Source: PHAA01 sp964584415 (GTDB taxonomy: Bacteria; Bacillota; Syntrophomonadia; Syntrophomonadales; Syntrophomonadaceae). Taken from it: 5,113 nt of DNA. Both the position numbers and the translations under genes were made by a program. The notes below the pieces were generated by a model. It saw only the letters and a list, made by a program, of their open reading frames with translations. It had not been told where the DNA came from and searched no databases. The DNA is taken from positions 1 through 5,113 of the forward strand of contig CAZOZX010000136.1 in NCBI GenBank assembly GCA_964584415.1. Reading direction: 5' to 3'. Positions 1 through 5,113 of this stretch are shown here, one piece after another (position 1 is the first letter of the stretch; every line of letters begins with the position of its first letter).

Positions 1-2
1 AC

Positions 3-68
3 CTAAAGGCGCTATTTGAGCGGTCAAGGTTACTCTTCCGTGAGAAGCCGGCTTACTGGGGTGGGTAG
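3..68 (+). CDS. possible C-terminal tail of an unidentified gene, cut by the left edge
   Basis: A reading frame is open from the left edge to a TAG at 66-68, giving 21 codons that end in FREKPAYWGG. The predicted tail is basic and hydrophobic (several Leu, Phe, Arg and Lys), as a helical C-terminus might be. Its stop codon falls inside the hairpin terminator at 61-93, a common arrangement for the last gene of a transcript, and this is the main support. No family can be recognised from so short a piece. A frame this short can also be open by chance, and the complementary strand is open here too. The alternative is that the stretch is the 3' part of a structured RNA ending in the same terminator. 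Confidence 0.35.
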   Translation, partial: LKALFERSRLLFREKPAYWGG

Positions 69-93
69 CCTTTAATAAGGTTACCCACTTTTT
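61..93 (+). terminator. Rho-independent terminator of the upstream transcript
   Basis: GTGGGTAGCC (61-70) pairs with GGTTACCCAC (79-88) to form a 10-bp stem with one G-U pair and an 8-base loop (TTTAATAA). Five T residues follow at 89-93. It separates whatever lies to the left from the surface-protein gene, so that gene needs its own promoter. Confidence 0.85.
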
Positions 94-263
94 ATATTCA
101 CCGATTACACTATACAGGTCTGTCAAAATTGAAAGGGGGGAGAAGTAAGGTTTGACATCTACCATGGATTGATCCCAGTCCAGAGCCCAAACAAGCGGAA
201 GAAAAACCAGCAGATACTTGGTTTCTGGCTGAGAGTAATTGGTCTCTGTAATGCGAACAAGAC
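94..263 (+). other. leader / upstream region of the surface-protein gene, no confident promoter
   Basis: This stretch of about 170 bases between the terminator and the ribosome binding site has no convincing gene. A perfect TTGACA lies at 152-157, but no TATAAT-like hexamer sits 16-18 bases downstream of it. TATACA at 111-116 lacks a partner -35 box. Short inverted repeats occur: GGTTTG near 150 against CAAAC near 187, GGAT/ATCC around 166-175, and AAACC/GGTTT around 206-223. They could fold in an RNA leader, but none matches a riboswitch class I know. Confidence 0.4.
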
Positions 264-275
264 AGGAGGTATTGT

Positions 276-1679
276 ATGTTAAGGAAAAACAAACCGCTGA
301 TGCTGTTTACACTTATTATTTTCACCTGCACGTTTTTGGCACCTGCTTTTCTAACACCAGCCACCGCGGCAGCGGCAGCCCCTACAGTCACTGCTTTACC
401 GTTCACCTATATTGATGATGAGTCAGCAACTTTGAACGGCCAGCTAACCTCAGACGGCGATTATAATGTAATCGAATATGGATTCTACTATGATGATTCA
501 TCTACCGTAACCACATCCGATACCAAAAAAGTGGCAGGAACTGGTGACCTTGAAGACGATGAAGAATTTGACGCGTCGGTCTATAACCTTGATCCCGATA
601 CTCGTTATTACTATAAAGCCTATATAGTCTACAGAGACGGCTCTGGCAACCGCCGCACGGCGTTATCCCTCAACACCAGGTATTTCACCATTTCCGATAC
701 GGAAAATGAAGATCGGCCGGAGGTGACTACTGATACCGCCGCCAGCATTACCTACAACAGCGCCAGGTTAAGGGGAGAAATAGTCTCGGAAGGCAGCTCC
801 AATATCACCGAGTATGGGTTCTATTACGGAACCACATCGTCAGCCTCTACGAAGAAAAAAGTAGGCTCTTCCATAGATGAAGGCGATGATTTCAGCTATA
901 AACTGACCGGATTGAAATCAGACACCAAGTATTATTTCAAAGCCTATGCCCGCAACTCAGATGGCATTGCTTACGGAAGCGTGAGAAGTTTTTATACTGA
1001 AGAAGGCGATGAAAAGCCTTCGGTTACCACGAAAACACCAGTAACCGGTGACGGCTATGTGATGATGTATGGAGCAGTCGCCGACGAAGGCGATTCAGAT
1101 ATTGAAGCCTATGGTTTTTACTACGGGACGACCAGCAGTACCACCAGCAAGATCAAGGTTGGTACAAACATAGCTGAAAACAAGACATTCAGTTACAAGC
1201 TGACCGGTTTGAACCCAGGAAGCTATTACGTTAAAGCCTTTGCCACCAATGACAGCGGGACCAGTTACGGAACCTTGACCCGCTTCGAAGTCGCGGCTCC
1301 GGCTGCACCCAGTGTATTTTTCATTGGATACCCTTATTATAATATCAGAGGAGTATACCAGGCAGGAGAAGCAGCCCCGTATATCAAAAACAGCCGCACT
1401 TACCTGCCAATCAAGCCGGTAGGATATTCAGTCGGCATTAATGACGCTGATATCGTATGGAATGCGAATTCCCGGACCGTCACCTTAACCAAGGGCAGTA
1501 CGGTAGTCAAATTGACGATCGGCAGTCAGGTTATGTATGTGAATGGGTCCCCGGTCTTAATGGACGTAGTTCCTGAAATCACCAATTCCAGAACATGCCT
1601 GCCGATTGCCCATATAGTTAAAGTGTTCGGCTACACCGCATATTGGAATGGAATTGAGCGAAGCGTAACCATCAGATAA
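276..1679 (+). CDS. secreted surface protein: three FN3-like modules plus copper-amine-oxidase-N-like domain
   Basis: This is a 467-residue exported protein of unknown specific role, probably attached to or near the cell wall. ATG at 276 follows AGGAGGT (264-270) at 5 bases. Residues 1-35 form a signal peptide: a basic start (LRKNK), a hydrophobic core and an Ala-rich cleavage region (ATAAAAA). Three fibronectin-III-like modules follow at about 36-139, 148-241 and 248-339, each with YGFYY (68-72, 180-184, 279-283), followed by a Y-K-L-T-G-L or similar turn and a YY.KA strand. The C-terminus, about 347-467, resembles the copper amine oxidase N-terminal-like domain (PF07833 type): NSRT.LPI occurs twice (372-379, 437-444), with W395 and W457 in the typical W...R.VT strands. 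In bacteria this domain is usually a binding or structural module, not an enzyme, so copper oxidase activity should not be assumed. There is no LPXTG, S-layer homology domain or lipobox. The gene is monocistronic, with terminators on both sides. Confidence 0.88.
   Translation: MLRKNKPLMLFTLIIFTCTFLAPAFLTPATAAAAAPTVTALPFTYIDDESATLNGQLTSDGDYNVIEYGFYYDDSSTVTTSDTKKVAGTGDLEDDEEFDASVYNLDPDTRYYYKAYIVYRDGSGNRRTALSLNTRYFTISDTENEDRPEVTTDTAASITYNSARLRGEIVSEGSSNITEYGFYYGTTSSASTKKKVGSSIDEGDDFSYKLTGLKSDTKYYFKAYARNSDGIAYGSVRSFYTEEGDEKPSVTTKTPVTGDGYVMMYGAVADEGDSDIEAYGFYYGTTSSTTSKIKVGTNIAENKTFSYKLTGLNPGSYYVKAFATNDSGTSYGTLTRFEVAAPAAPSVFFIGYPYYNIRGVYQAGEAAPYIKNSRTYLPIKPVGYSVGINDADIVWNANSRTVTLTKGSTVVKLTIGSQVMYVNGSPVLMDVVPEITNSRTCLPIAHIVKVFGYTAYWNGIERSVTIR
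381..1292 (+). repeat. three tandem FN3-like modules within the surface protein
   Basis: The modules cover roughly 381-692, 717-998 and 1017-1292. Modules 2 and 3 are the closest pair: both contain YGFYYGTTSS, FSYKLTG and YG(S/T). Module 1 is more diverged, with YGFYYDDSS and an extra acidic stretch (DLEDDEEFD). YGFYY starts are spaced 112 and then 99 residues apart. The likeness is at protein level only, since the DNA has drifted, so this is an old duplication and not a recent one. Confidence 0.8.
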
Positions 1680-1694
1680 CACGCATATATTATG

Positions 1695-1734
1695 AACAGG
1701 GCTGGGACGAGGGAGCTCCAGCCCTGTTTTTATT
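1695..1734 (+). terminator. strong Rho-independent terminator after the surface-protein gene
   Basis: AACAGGGCTGG (1695-1705) pairs perfectly with CCAGCCCTGTT (1718-1728), an 11-bp stem with a 12-base loop, followed by a T run (1727-1731) and ATT. It lies 16 bases past the stop codon. Read from the other strand the stem is the same but has no real T run, so it would be a poor terminator for the convergent antiporter gene. No clear hairpin terminator for that gene is visible in 1735-1793. Confidence 0.93.
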
Positions 1735-1793
1735 CTGCCAGGTGGTTTTTTCTGCTATGAAGTAAACCAGATTTAGGGTTATGATGGGTTTTA

Positions 1794-2819
1794 TTATAGG
1801 CTGGCTAGTCTGTATGTCATATAGGCCACATAGGATCCAATCATTATTAAGCCCGTCAGCCGGGAAATATTTTGCTTATACCAGGCAGGTCCCAACAGCA
1901 GCACGGTGGCCATTAACATTGCCGCCAGGTCCACAAGGATTTCCGGGGAGGCGCTAATCGGGTTTATTGAACTGCTAAGACCCAGAACGAATAGAACATT
2001 GAATATGTTGCTGCCTATGATATTGCCTACTGCTATATCCGCCTTTTTGCGCATGGCCGCGGCCAGGCAGGTGACCATTTCCGGCAGGGAAGTTCCGATC
2101 GCTACCACCGTGAGACCAATAAACTCCTCGCTCCATCCCAGGGTATGGGCTATATCAATGCTGCTGTCGACTATTAATCGGGCTCCGCCAATCATGGCGG
2201 CCAGGCCCAACAAGAATGTCAGGGTTAATTTTACAGGATCGGCTGCTTTCGTCACCGCGATTGGTGAAACCTCTTCTTCCACAGCCAGAATCACATCAGC
2301 AATTTGCTCTTGTTCCTCAAAGAAATCAAAAACCTTCTGCTCCTCCTCATCCATGGGGCGATTCCATTCCATCATCCGGTATGACTCTATGCCTATGTAT
2401 GCCATAAAAACCAACAGCGCGGCCAATAAAAAAAAGGCCTCACCTCGTGACAGCAACCAACCGGTGAATAACATACCCGAAACCGTAAGTTGTATCAGTA
2501 ATGATAACGGGATTTCCCGTTTGGATACCAAGGGCTCTACCTTAAGCGGCAGGATAACAGCTGTTAACCCAATGATGAGGGTGATGTTTATTATCGAGCT
2601 GCCTATCACATCCCCTAAGGTGACCTGGTTAGCACCCTTTAATCCAGAGAGGACACCAATAGCAGCTTCAGGAGCGCTGGTTCCCATCGCTATCAGGGTC
2701 ATTCCGATAACGAAGGCCGGAATCCCCAGCTGCTTGGCGAACTCTACCGCTGAATCCAGTAACCAGTCAACTCCCTTGATCAATAATGCTAATCCGGTAA
2801 CCAAAAATAGATAACTCAT
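1794..2819 (-). CDS. CaCA-family cation (Na+/Ca2+-type) antiporter, YrbG-like
   Basis: This 341-residue inner-membrane exchanger very probably moves Ca2+ (or another divalent cation) out of the cell against Na+ or H+. The family hallmark is two inverted alpha-repeats. Repeat 1 has GTSAPE (46-51) and GDVIGSSIIN (69-78); repeat 2 has GTSLPE (242-247) and GNIIGSNIFN (265-274). E51 and E247 correspond to the ion-binding glutamates of this family, and N78 and N274 end the second motif of each repeat. Hydrophobic segments fit about ten membrane helices, five per half. The halves are joined by a very acidic cytoplasmic linker, about 151-186 (MDEEE, FFEEQEQ, EEEV). Length is normal for prokaryotic members. 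The ATG is preceded by AGGAGG at 2824-2829, 4 bases away, which fixes the start. It is a single-gene unit: the amtB terminator lies upstream and the neighbour downstream is convergent. Substrate and coupling ion cannot be told from sequence. Confidence 0.93.
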   Translation of the reverse strand: MSYLFLVTGLALLIKGVDWLLDSAVEFAKQLGIPAFVIGMTLIAMGTSAPEAAIGVLSGLKGANQVTLGDVIGSSIINITLIIGLTAVILPLKVEPLVSKREIPLSLLIQLTVSGMLFTGWLLSRGEAFFLLAALLVFMAYIGIESYRMMEWNRPMDEEEQKVFDFFEEQEQIADVILAVEEEVSPIAVTKAADPVKLTLTFLLGLAAMIGGARLIVDSSIDIAHTLGWSEEFIGLTVVAIGTSLPEMVTCLAAAMRKKADIAVGNIIGSNIFNVLFVLGLSSSINPISASPEILVDLAAMLMATVLLLGPAWYKQNISRLTGLIMIGSYVAYMTYRLASL

Positions 2820-2829
2820 ATTTCCTCCT

Positions 2830-3040
2830 GGTCCCCAATATTACCATACTATGTGGGTATAGGATCCTAGTTGCTATTAGCATATTCAAAAATACCATAC
2901 TTGACGCACTGGGAAGGTTTATTATCAGCTTTTATCCGACCTTGTCGATTCTCCAATCACAAGACACCTCTCCCCTTCTGCAAATGAGCCTTTCTATTGG
3001 TATTTTACTATAGTAATGATGCGGGTAACCGTTATCGGGC
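2830..3040. other. intergenic region upstream of the antiporter, with short palindromes and repeats
   Basis: No gene longer than about a dozen codons with a start site is visible here. It should carry the antiporter promoter (- strand), but I see no good -35/-10 pair; TATGGT and TATGCT on the - strand lack a matching -35. Visible structure: perfect palindromes TAGGATCCTA (2860-2869) and TTACTATAGTAA (3005-3016), a direct repeat TACCATACT (2842-2850 and 2893-2901, 51 bases apart), and GGTAAC/GTTATC head to head near 3024-3036. Any of these could be an operator, but none matches a regulator site I recognise. Confidence 0.4.
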
Positions 3041-3071
3041 AAAAAAAGGACCCGCCACAGGCAGCGGGCCC
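3041..3071 (-). terminator. Rho-independent terminator of amtB
   Basis: On the - strand GGGCCCGC (3071-3064) pairs with GCGGGTCC (3055-3048) to form an 8-bp stem with one G-U pair and an 8-base loop. Seven T residues follow (3047-3041 read on the - strand). It begins 29 bases past the amtB stop codon and closes the nitrogen unit before the antiporter gene. Confidence 0.93.
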
Positions 3072-3100
3072 AAATAAGTAGGGATTTTGGATGTCTTGAG

Positions 3101-4447
3101 TTACACCTGAACTATACTGAGACTATTACCATAGCTATAGGCATCTTCTCCGTGCTGGGTGAGATCCAGTCCAGTTTCTTCTTCCTCTTCGGAAACCCGC
3201 AGGGGGGCAAACACACTCAATACTTTCAGTATCACAAAAGTGACCGTGCTGGCGAAGACTATAGTGGCGGCTACCGCAATCAGTTGGACCAGCAATTGAT
3301 GGGGATTACCAAACAGCAAGCCATCGAAGCCAGCCGGATTAATTTCGGTGGAGGCCAGTACTCCGGTTGCCAGGGCGCCGAATATGCCGCCTACCCCATG
3401 AATGCCAAAGGCGTCCAGAGAATCATCATAACCGAGTTTGGTCTTCATTTTACTTACCGCGAAGTAACATAGGGGACCGACAATAAGACCCATCAAAATC
3501 GAGCTGGCCGGGCTGACGAAACCGGCTGCCGGGGTTATAGCTACCAGGCCGGCTACTACACCGCTGGCAACTCCCAACGCAGTGGTTTTGCCATGGTGCA
3601 GCCATTCTGCTGCCGCCCAGCTGATAGCCGCGGTAGCAGCACAAGTATTAGTCACCAGGAAAGCGGAAGCGGCTAATCCGTTGGCTCCCAGGGCACTGCC
3701 GGCATTGAAGCCGAACCATCCGAACCAGAGCAGACCAGCGCCCAGCATGGTAATAGGCAGGTTATGGGGTACCATTGGTTCTGCTCCCGAGGCGCGCCGG
3801 CGGCCCAAGACAATACAGGCTATCAAACCAGAGATACCAGAACTGATATGGACCACCGTACCTCCGGCAAAGTCCAGGGCTCCAAGATTACGCAGCCATC
3901 CATCAACGCCCCATACCCAGTGAGCCAGGGGATCATAGACCAAAGTCGTCCATAACAGGACAAAGGCTACAAAGATAGAAAATCTCATTCTTTCGGCAAA
4001 AGCGCCAGATATCAAGGCTACCGTGATTATCGCAAACATTAACTGGAAGAGAACAAATACCGAATGAGGAATAGTGGCTGAATAAAGCGGATTAGGATCT
4101 CCGGTTACTCCGCTCATCCCTATCCATTGCATACCTCCAATTAAATGATTAATGTCGGGTCCAAAACCTATAGTATAACCAATCAGTACCCATTGAACCG
4201 AAACCAGAGCCATACACGCAAAACTCTGCATTATTGTGCCCAGTACATTTTTCTTTCTTACCATGCCGCCATAGAACAGGGCCAGTCCCGGCGTCATTAT
4301 CATTACCAGGGCGGTACTGATCATTATAAATGCTGTATCACCGGTATCGATTGCTGGTGCATCAGCTCCGGCAGCTATGATTGGCAGGCCGAACATGACC
4401 ATCAGCAAAGTTGTTATGGTATATAACCATTTCCATTTTGTTTTCAT
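3101..4447 (-). CDS. amtB: ammonium transporter AmtB
   Basis: This trimeric Amt/Mep/Rh channel takes up ammonium across the cytoplasmic membrane when nitrogen is scarce. The 448-residue product is full length for the family. Residues 1-26 look like a cleavable signal peptide ending near IAAGA, as in E. coli AmtB, followed by about eleven membrane helices. By alignment to E. coli AmtB from memory, all pore residues are present: the phenylalanine gate at F138 and F247, the recruitment-site W179 and S251, structural D192 in LDFAGGTVVH, and the twin pore histidines H200 and H350. The C-terminal tail (RVSEEEEETGLDL...HGEDAY) is the canonical cytoplasmic segment gripped by PII. The ATG is preceded by only a modest Shine-Dalgarno (GAGGGA, 4453-4458). 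It lies 156 bases downstream of the PII gene in the same direction, with a terminator and a probable own promoter in between. No broken motif is seen. Confidence 0.98.
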   Translation of the reverse strand: MKTKWKWLYTITTLLMVMFGLPIIAAGADAPAIDTGDTAFIMISTALVMIMTPGLALFYGGMVRKKNVLGTIMQSFACMALVSVQWVLIGYTIGFGPDINHLIGGMQWIGMSGVTGDPNPLYSATIPHSVFVLFQLMFAIITVALISGAFAERMRFSIFVAFVLLWTTLVYDPLAHWVWGVDGWLRNLGALDFAGGTVVHISSGISGLIACIVLGRRRASGAEPMVPHNLPITMLGAGLLWFGWFGFNAGSALGANGLAASAFLVTNTCAATAAISWAAAEWLHHGKTTALGVASGVVAGLVAITPAAGFVSPASSILMGLIVGPLCYFAVSKMKTKLGYDDSLDAFGIHGVGGIFGALATGVLASTEINPAGFDGLLFGNPHQLLVQLIAVAATIVFASTVTFVILKVLSVFAPLRVSEEEEETGLDLTQHGEDAYSYGNSLSIVQV

Positions 4448-4469
4448 TTTGATCCCTCATTTCATATTG

Positions 4470-4497
4470 TTTATAACCTTACTGGATGCTTCGACAA
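4470..4497 (-). promoter_or_regulatory. probable sigma-A-type promoter for amtB
   Basis: On the - strand TTGTCG (4497-4492) is followed after 16 bases by TATAAA (4475-4470), matching 4 of 6 and 5 of 6 consensus positions. It lies downstream of the glnB terminator and would give a leader of only about 15-20 bases before the amtB start. I see no sigma-54 (-24/-12 GG...GC) element. Confidence 0.5.
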
Positions 4498-4530
4498 ATT
4501 TCAGTTTAGGCTCGCATTCGATGAACAGGA

Positions 4531-4581
4531 AAAATAAAAAGCGCTTATGTACGGGGCGATATCTTCCCTGTACCTAAGCGC
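4531..4581 (-). terminator. terminator between the PII gene and amtB
   Basis: On the - strand GCGCTTA (4581-4575) pairs with TAAGCGC (4547-4541). Inner segments GTAC/GTAC (4573-4570 with 4552-4549) and GGG/CCC (4568-4566 with 4556-4554) extend the stem, with a single mismatch between each pair of segments. The T-rich tract TTTTTATTTT (4540-4531) follows. The long stem starts 22 bases past the PII stop codon. It should end most PII transcripts, or act as an attenuator that sets how much amtB is read from the upstream promoter. Confidence 0.88.
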
Positions 4582-4603
4582 CGTTGCTTAATTAAGTTCT
4601 CGT

Positions 4604-4942
4604 TTATAATGCCGCTCCACCTTCTTCCCGGGTGCTAATTCGGATTACCCGTTCAGCTGGATAGATAAAAATCTTACCATCTCCCTTTTTCTTGGTTCTG
4701 CAAATGCTCAGAATGCGTGAAATTATGTCTTCAGCAGTGTTATCCTGGCATATGATCTCCAGCTTTGTTTTAGGAAAAAGATCGATTATGTGTTCCTGAC
4801 CTCTAAAATATTGTTTCTCACTTTCCTGCAGTCCCCGGCCTTTGACGTCTGATACTGTCATACCCCGGATTCCCAGTTGATCAAGGGCGGTTTTTACTTC
4901 GTCCAGTTTAGAGGGTCTGATTATAGCTTCTATTTTTTTCAC
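4604..4942 (-). CDS. glnB: PII nitrogen regulatory protein (GlnB/GlnK family), T-loop variant
   Basis: PII proteins are trimers that bind ATP/ADP and 2-oxoglutarate and control AmtB and nitrogen enzymes. The 112-residue length, the MKKIEAIIRPSKLDEVK start, GMTVSDVKGRG (27-37) and KGDGKIFIYPAERVIRI (86-102) place it firmly in the family. Q39 and K58 of the 2-oxoglutarate site, T29 and E62 are kept. Three things differ from E. coli GlnB/GlnK. T-loop position 51 is His, so the uridylylated tyrosine is absent, and position 49 is Gln, so the cyanobacterial phospho-Ser is absent as well. B-loop position 84 is Lys where Gly is usual. C-loop position 103 is Ser, where an ATP-contacting Arg is usual. 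The start is GTG, set by a GGGGGTGA Shine-Dalgarno. The symbol is generic: position just ahead of amtB suggests a GlnK-like role in gating the channel, which is inference. Confidence 0.95.
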   Translation of the reverse strand: MKKIEAIIRPSKLDEVKTALDQLGIRGMTVSDVKGRGLQESEKQYFRGQEHIIDLFPKTKLEIICQDNTAEDIISRILSICRTKKKGDGKIFIYPAERVIRISTREEGGAAL

Positions 4943-4945
4943 GAT

Positions 4946-4957
4946 TCACCCCCCTTT
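4946..4957 (-). promoter_or_regulatory. strong ribosome binding site fixing a GTG start for the PII gene
   Basis: On the - strand AAAGGGGGGTGA (4957-4946) closely matches the 16S anti-Shine-Dalgarno partner. It lies 3-8 bases ahead of GTG at 4942-4940. No in-frame ATG lies nearby, and the family-typical sequence MKKIEAII begins exactly at this GTG. Confidence 0.8.
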
Positions 4958-4977
4958 CTGCTGTGATCTTTATTTCT

Positions 4978-5112
4978 CTATCCCTGATTCCAGTCTGACC
5001 CTAGGTAATTAAATCGCTTGGTATTTATGTCTAAAATTAAATAAGTGTCAGTAAGATAGTCATTAACCAAATAGACCATGTTACAGACACCCTCGTCTTG
5101 AACCAGCAGATT
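4978..5112 (-). CDS. possible C-terminal end of an unidentified gene, cut by the right edge
   Basis: A frame is open from the right edge to TAG at 4980-4978, giving 44 residues that end in RFNYLGSDWNQG. The middle is rich in Asp, Asn, Leu and Tyr (VYLVNDYLTD). About 20 of 44 codons are of the purine-any-pyrimidine type, above chance, and the composition looks protein-like. It would end 35 bases before the PII start codon in the same direction, so the two could share a transcript. An internal ATG (codon 12, at 5079-5077) would allow a 33-residue protein instead. I do not recognise the family. The DNA is AT-rich and the frame is short, so chance is a real alternative. Confidence 0.4.
   Translation of the reverse strand, partial: NLLVQDEGVCNMVYLVNDYLTDTYLILDINTKRFNYLGSDWNQG
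5022..5051 (-). promoter_or_regulatory. weak promoter candidate for the PII gene
   Basis: On the - strand CTGACA (5051-5046), 5 of 6 to the -35 consensus, is followed after 18 bases by TAAATA (5027-5022), only 3 of 6 to the -10 consensus, in AT-rich DNA. It would lie inside the open frame described at 4978-5112, so either that frame is not a gene or the promoter is internal or spurious. No sigma-54 site is visible. Confidence 0.25.
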
Positions 5113-5113
5113 T

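Noticed and set aside
226..263. TPP-riboswitch-like words (CTGAGA, then TAATGCGAAC) before the surface-protein gene
   Set aside because: The spacing between the two words is far too short for the TPP aptamer, the required ACCC...TTGAACCTGAT core is absent, and the downstream gene has no link to thiamine.
318..332. Cys18 in the signal peptide of the surface protein as a lipoprotein attachment site
   Set aside because: The preceding residues (IFT) do not fit a lipobox and the Cys lies within the hydrophobic core; a standard Ala-rich cleavage region follows.
110..406. A 98-codon - strand frame overlapping the start of the surface-protein gene
   Set aside because: It overlaps the signal peptide coding region, and its Ala/Val-rich beginning is simply the reverse of the Ala-rich cleavage region.
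1906..2814. A 302-codon open frame on the + strand, opposite the cation antiporter
   Set aside because: It lies entirely antisense to a gene with clear family motifs, has no good ribosome binding site and its translation has no recognisable domain. Long antisense frames are a common by-product of codon bias.
2942..2977. An 11-residue GTG-start reading frame on the - strand after a Shine-Dalgarno-like AGGGGAGAGGTG
   Set aside because: It is too short to support, with no attenuator structure or regulatory codon run, and is far from the antiporter start.
3152..3955. Several + strand open frames opposite amtB, e.g. 3152-3472 and 3582-3923
   Set aside because: They are shadows of amtB in other frames, lacking start signals and protein-like composition.

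Overview
The window looks like a chromosomal segment from a Gram-positive anaerobe of the Clostridia / Syntrophomonas / Peptococcaceae kind. That placement is an inference. It rests on strong AGGAGG-type ribosome binding sites, moderate GC content, U-tract hairpin terminators after most genes, and a secreted protein that joins fibronectin-III-like modules to a copper-amine-oxidase-N-like domain, an architecture common in those groups. No rRNA, tRNA, CRISPR array, insertion sequence or phage gene is visible. The content is mostly ordinary housekeeping, and I did not find a convincing new multigene system.

Left part (1-1734): a possible gene tail ends at about position 68, inside a hairpin terminator. 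A leader of roughly 170 bases follows, then a secreted or surface protein of 467 residues on the + strand with its own terminator. Middle (1794-2819, - strand): a cation/Ca2+ antiporter of the CaCA family, convergent with the surface-protein gene. A gap of 281 bases (2820-3100) holds the terminator of the next unit and some short palindromes and repeats.

Right part (3041-4942, - strand): a nitrogen unit with a PII signal protein (glnB/glnK type) transcribed ahead of the ammonium channel amtB. PII proteins sense 2-oxoglutarate and ATP/ADP and plug the cytoplasmic face of AmtB when nitrogen is plentiful. The channel has all the usual pore residues and the acidic C-terminal tail that PII grips. 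The PII protein lacks the modifiable T-loop tyrosine and has unusual substitutions in its nucleotide-binding loops. A strong terminator and a separate promoter-like sequence lie between the two genes, so they may be only partly co-transcribed. An open frame that may be the tail of another gene lies 35 bases upstream of the PII gene and runs off the right edge.

The points most worth a second look are the PII variant, the terminator and promoter between glnB and amtB, the unidentified frame at the right edge, and the repeat architecture of the surface protein.
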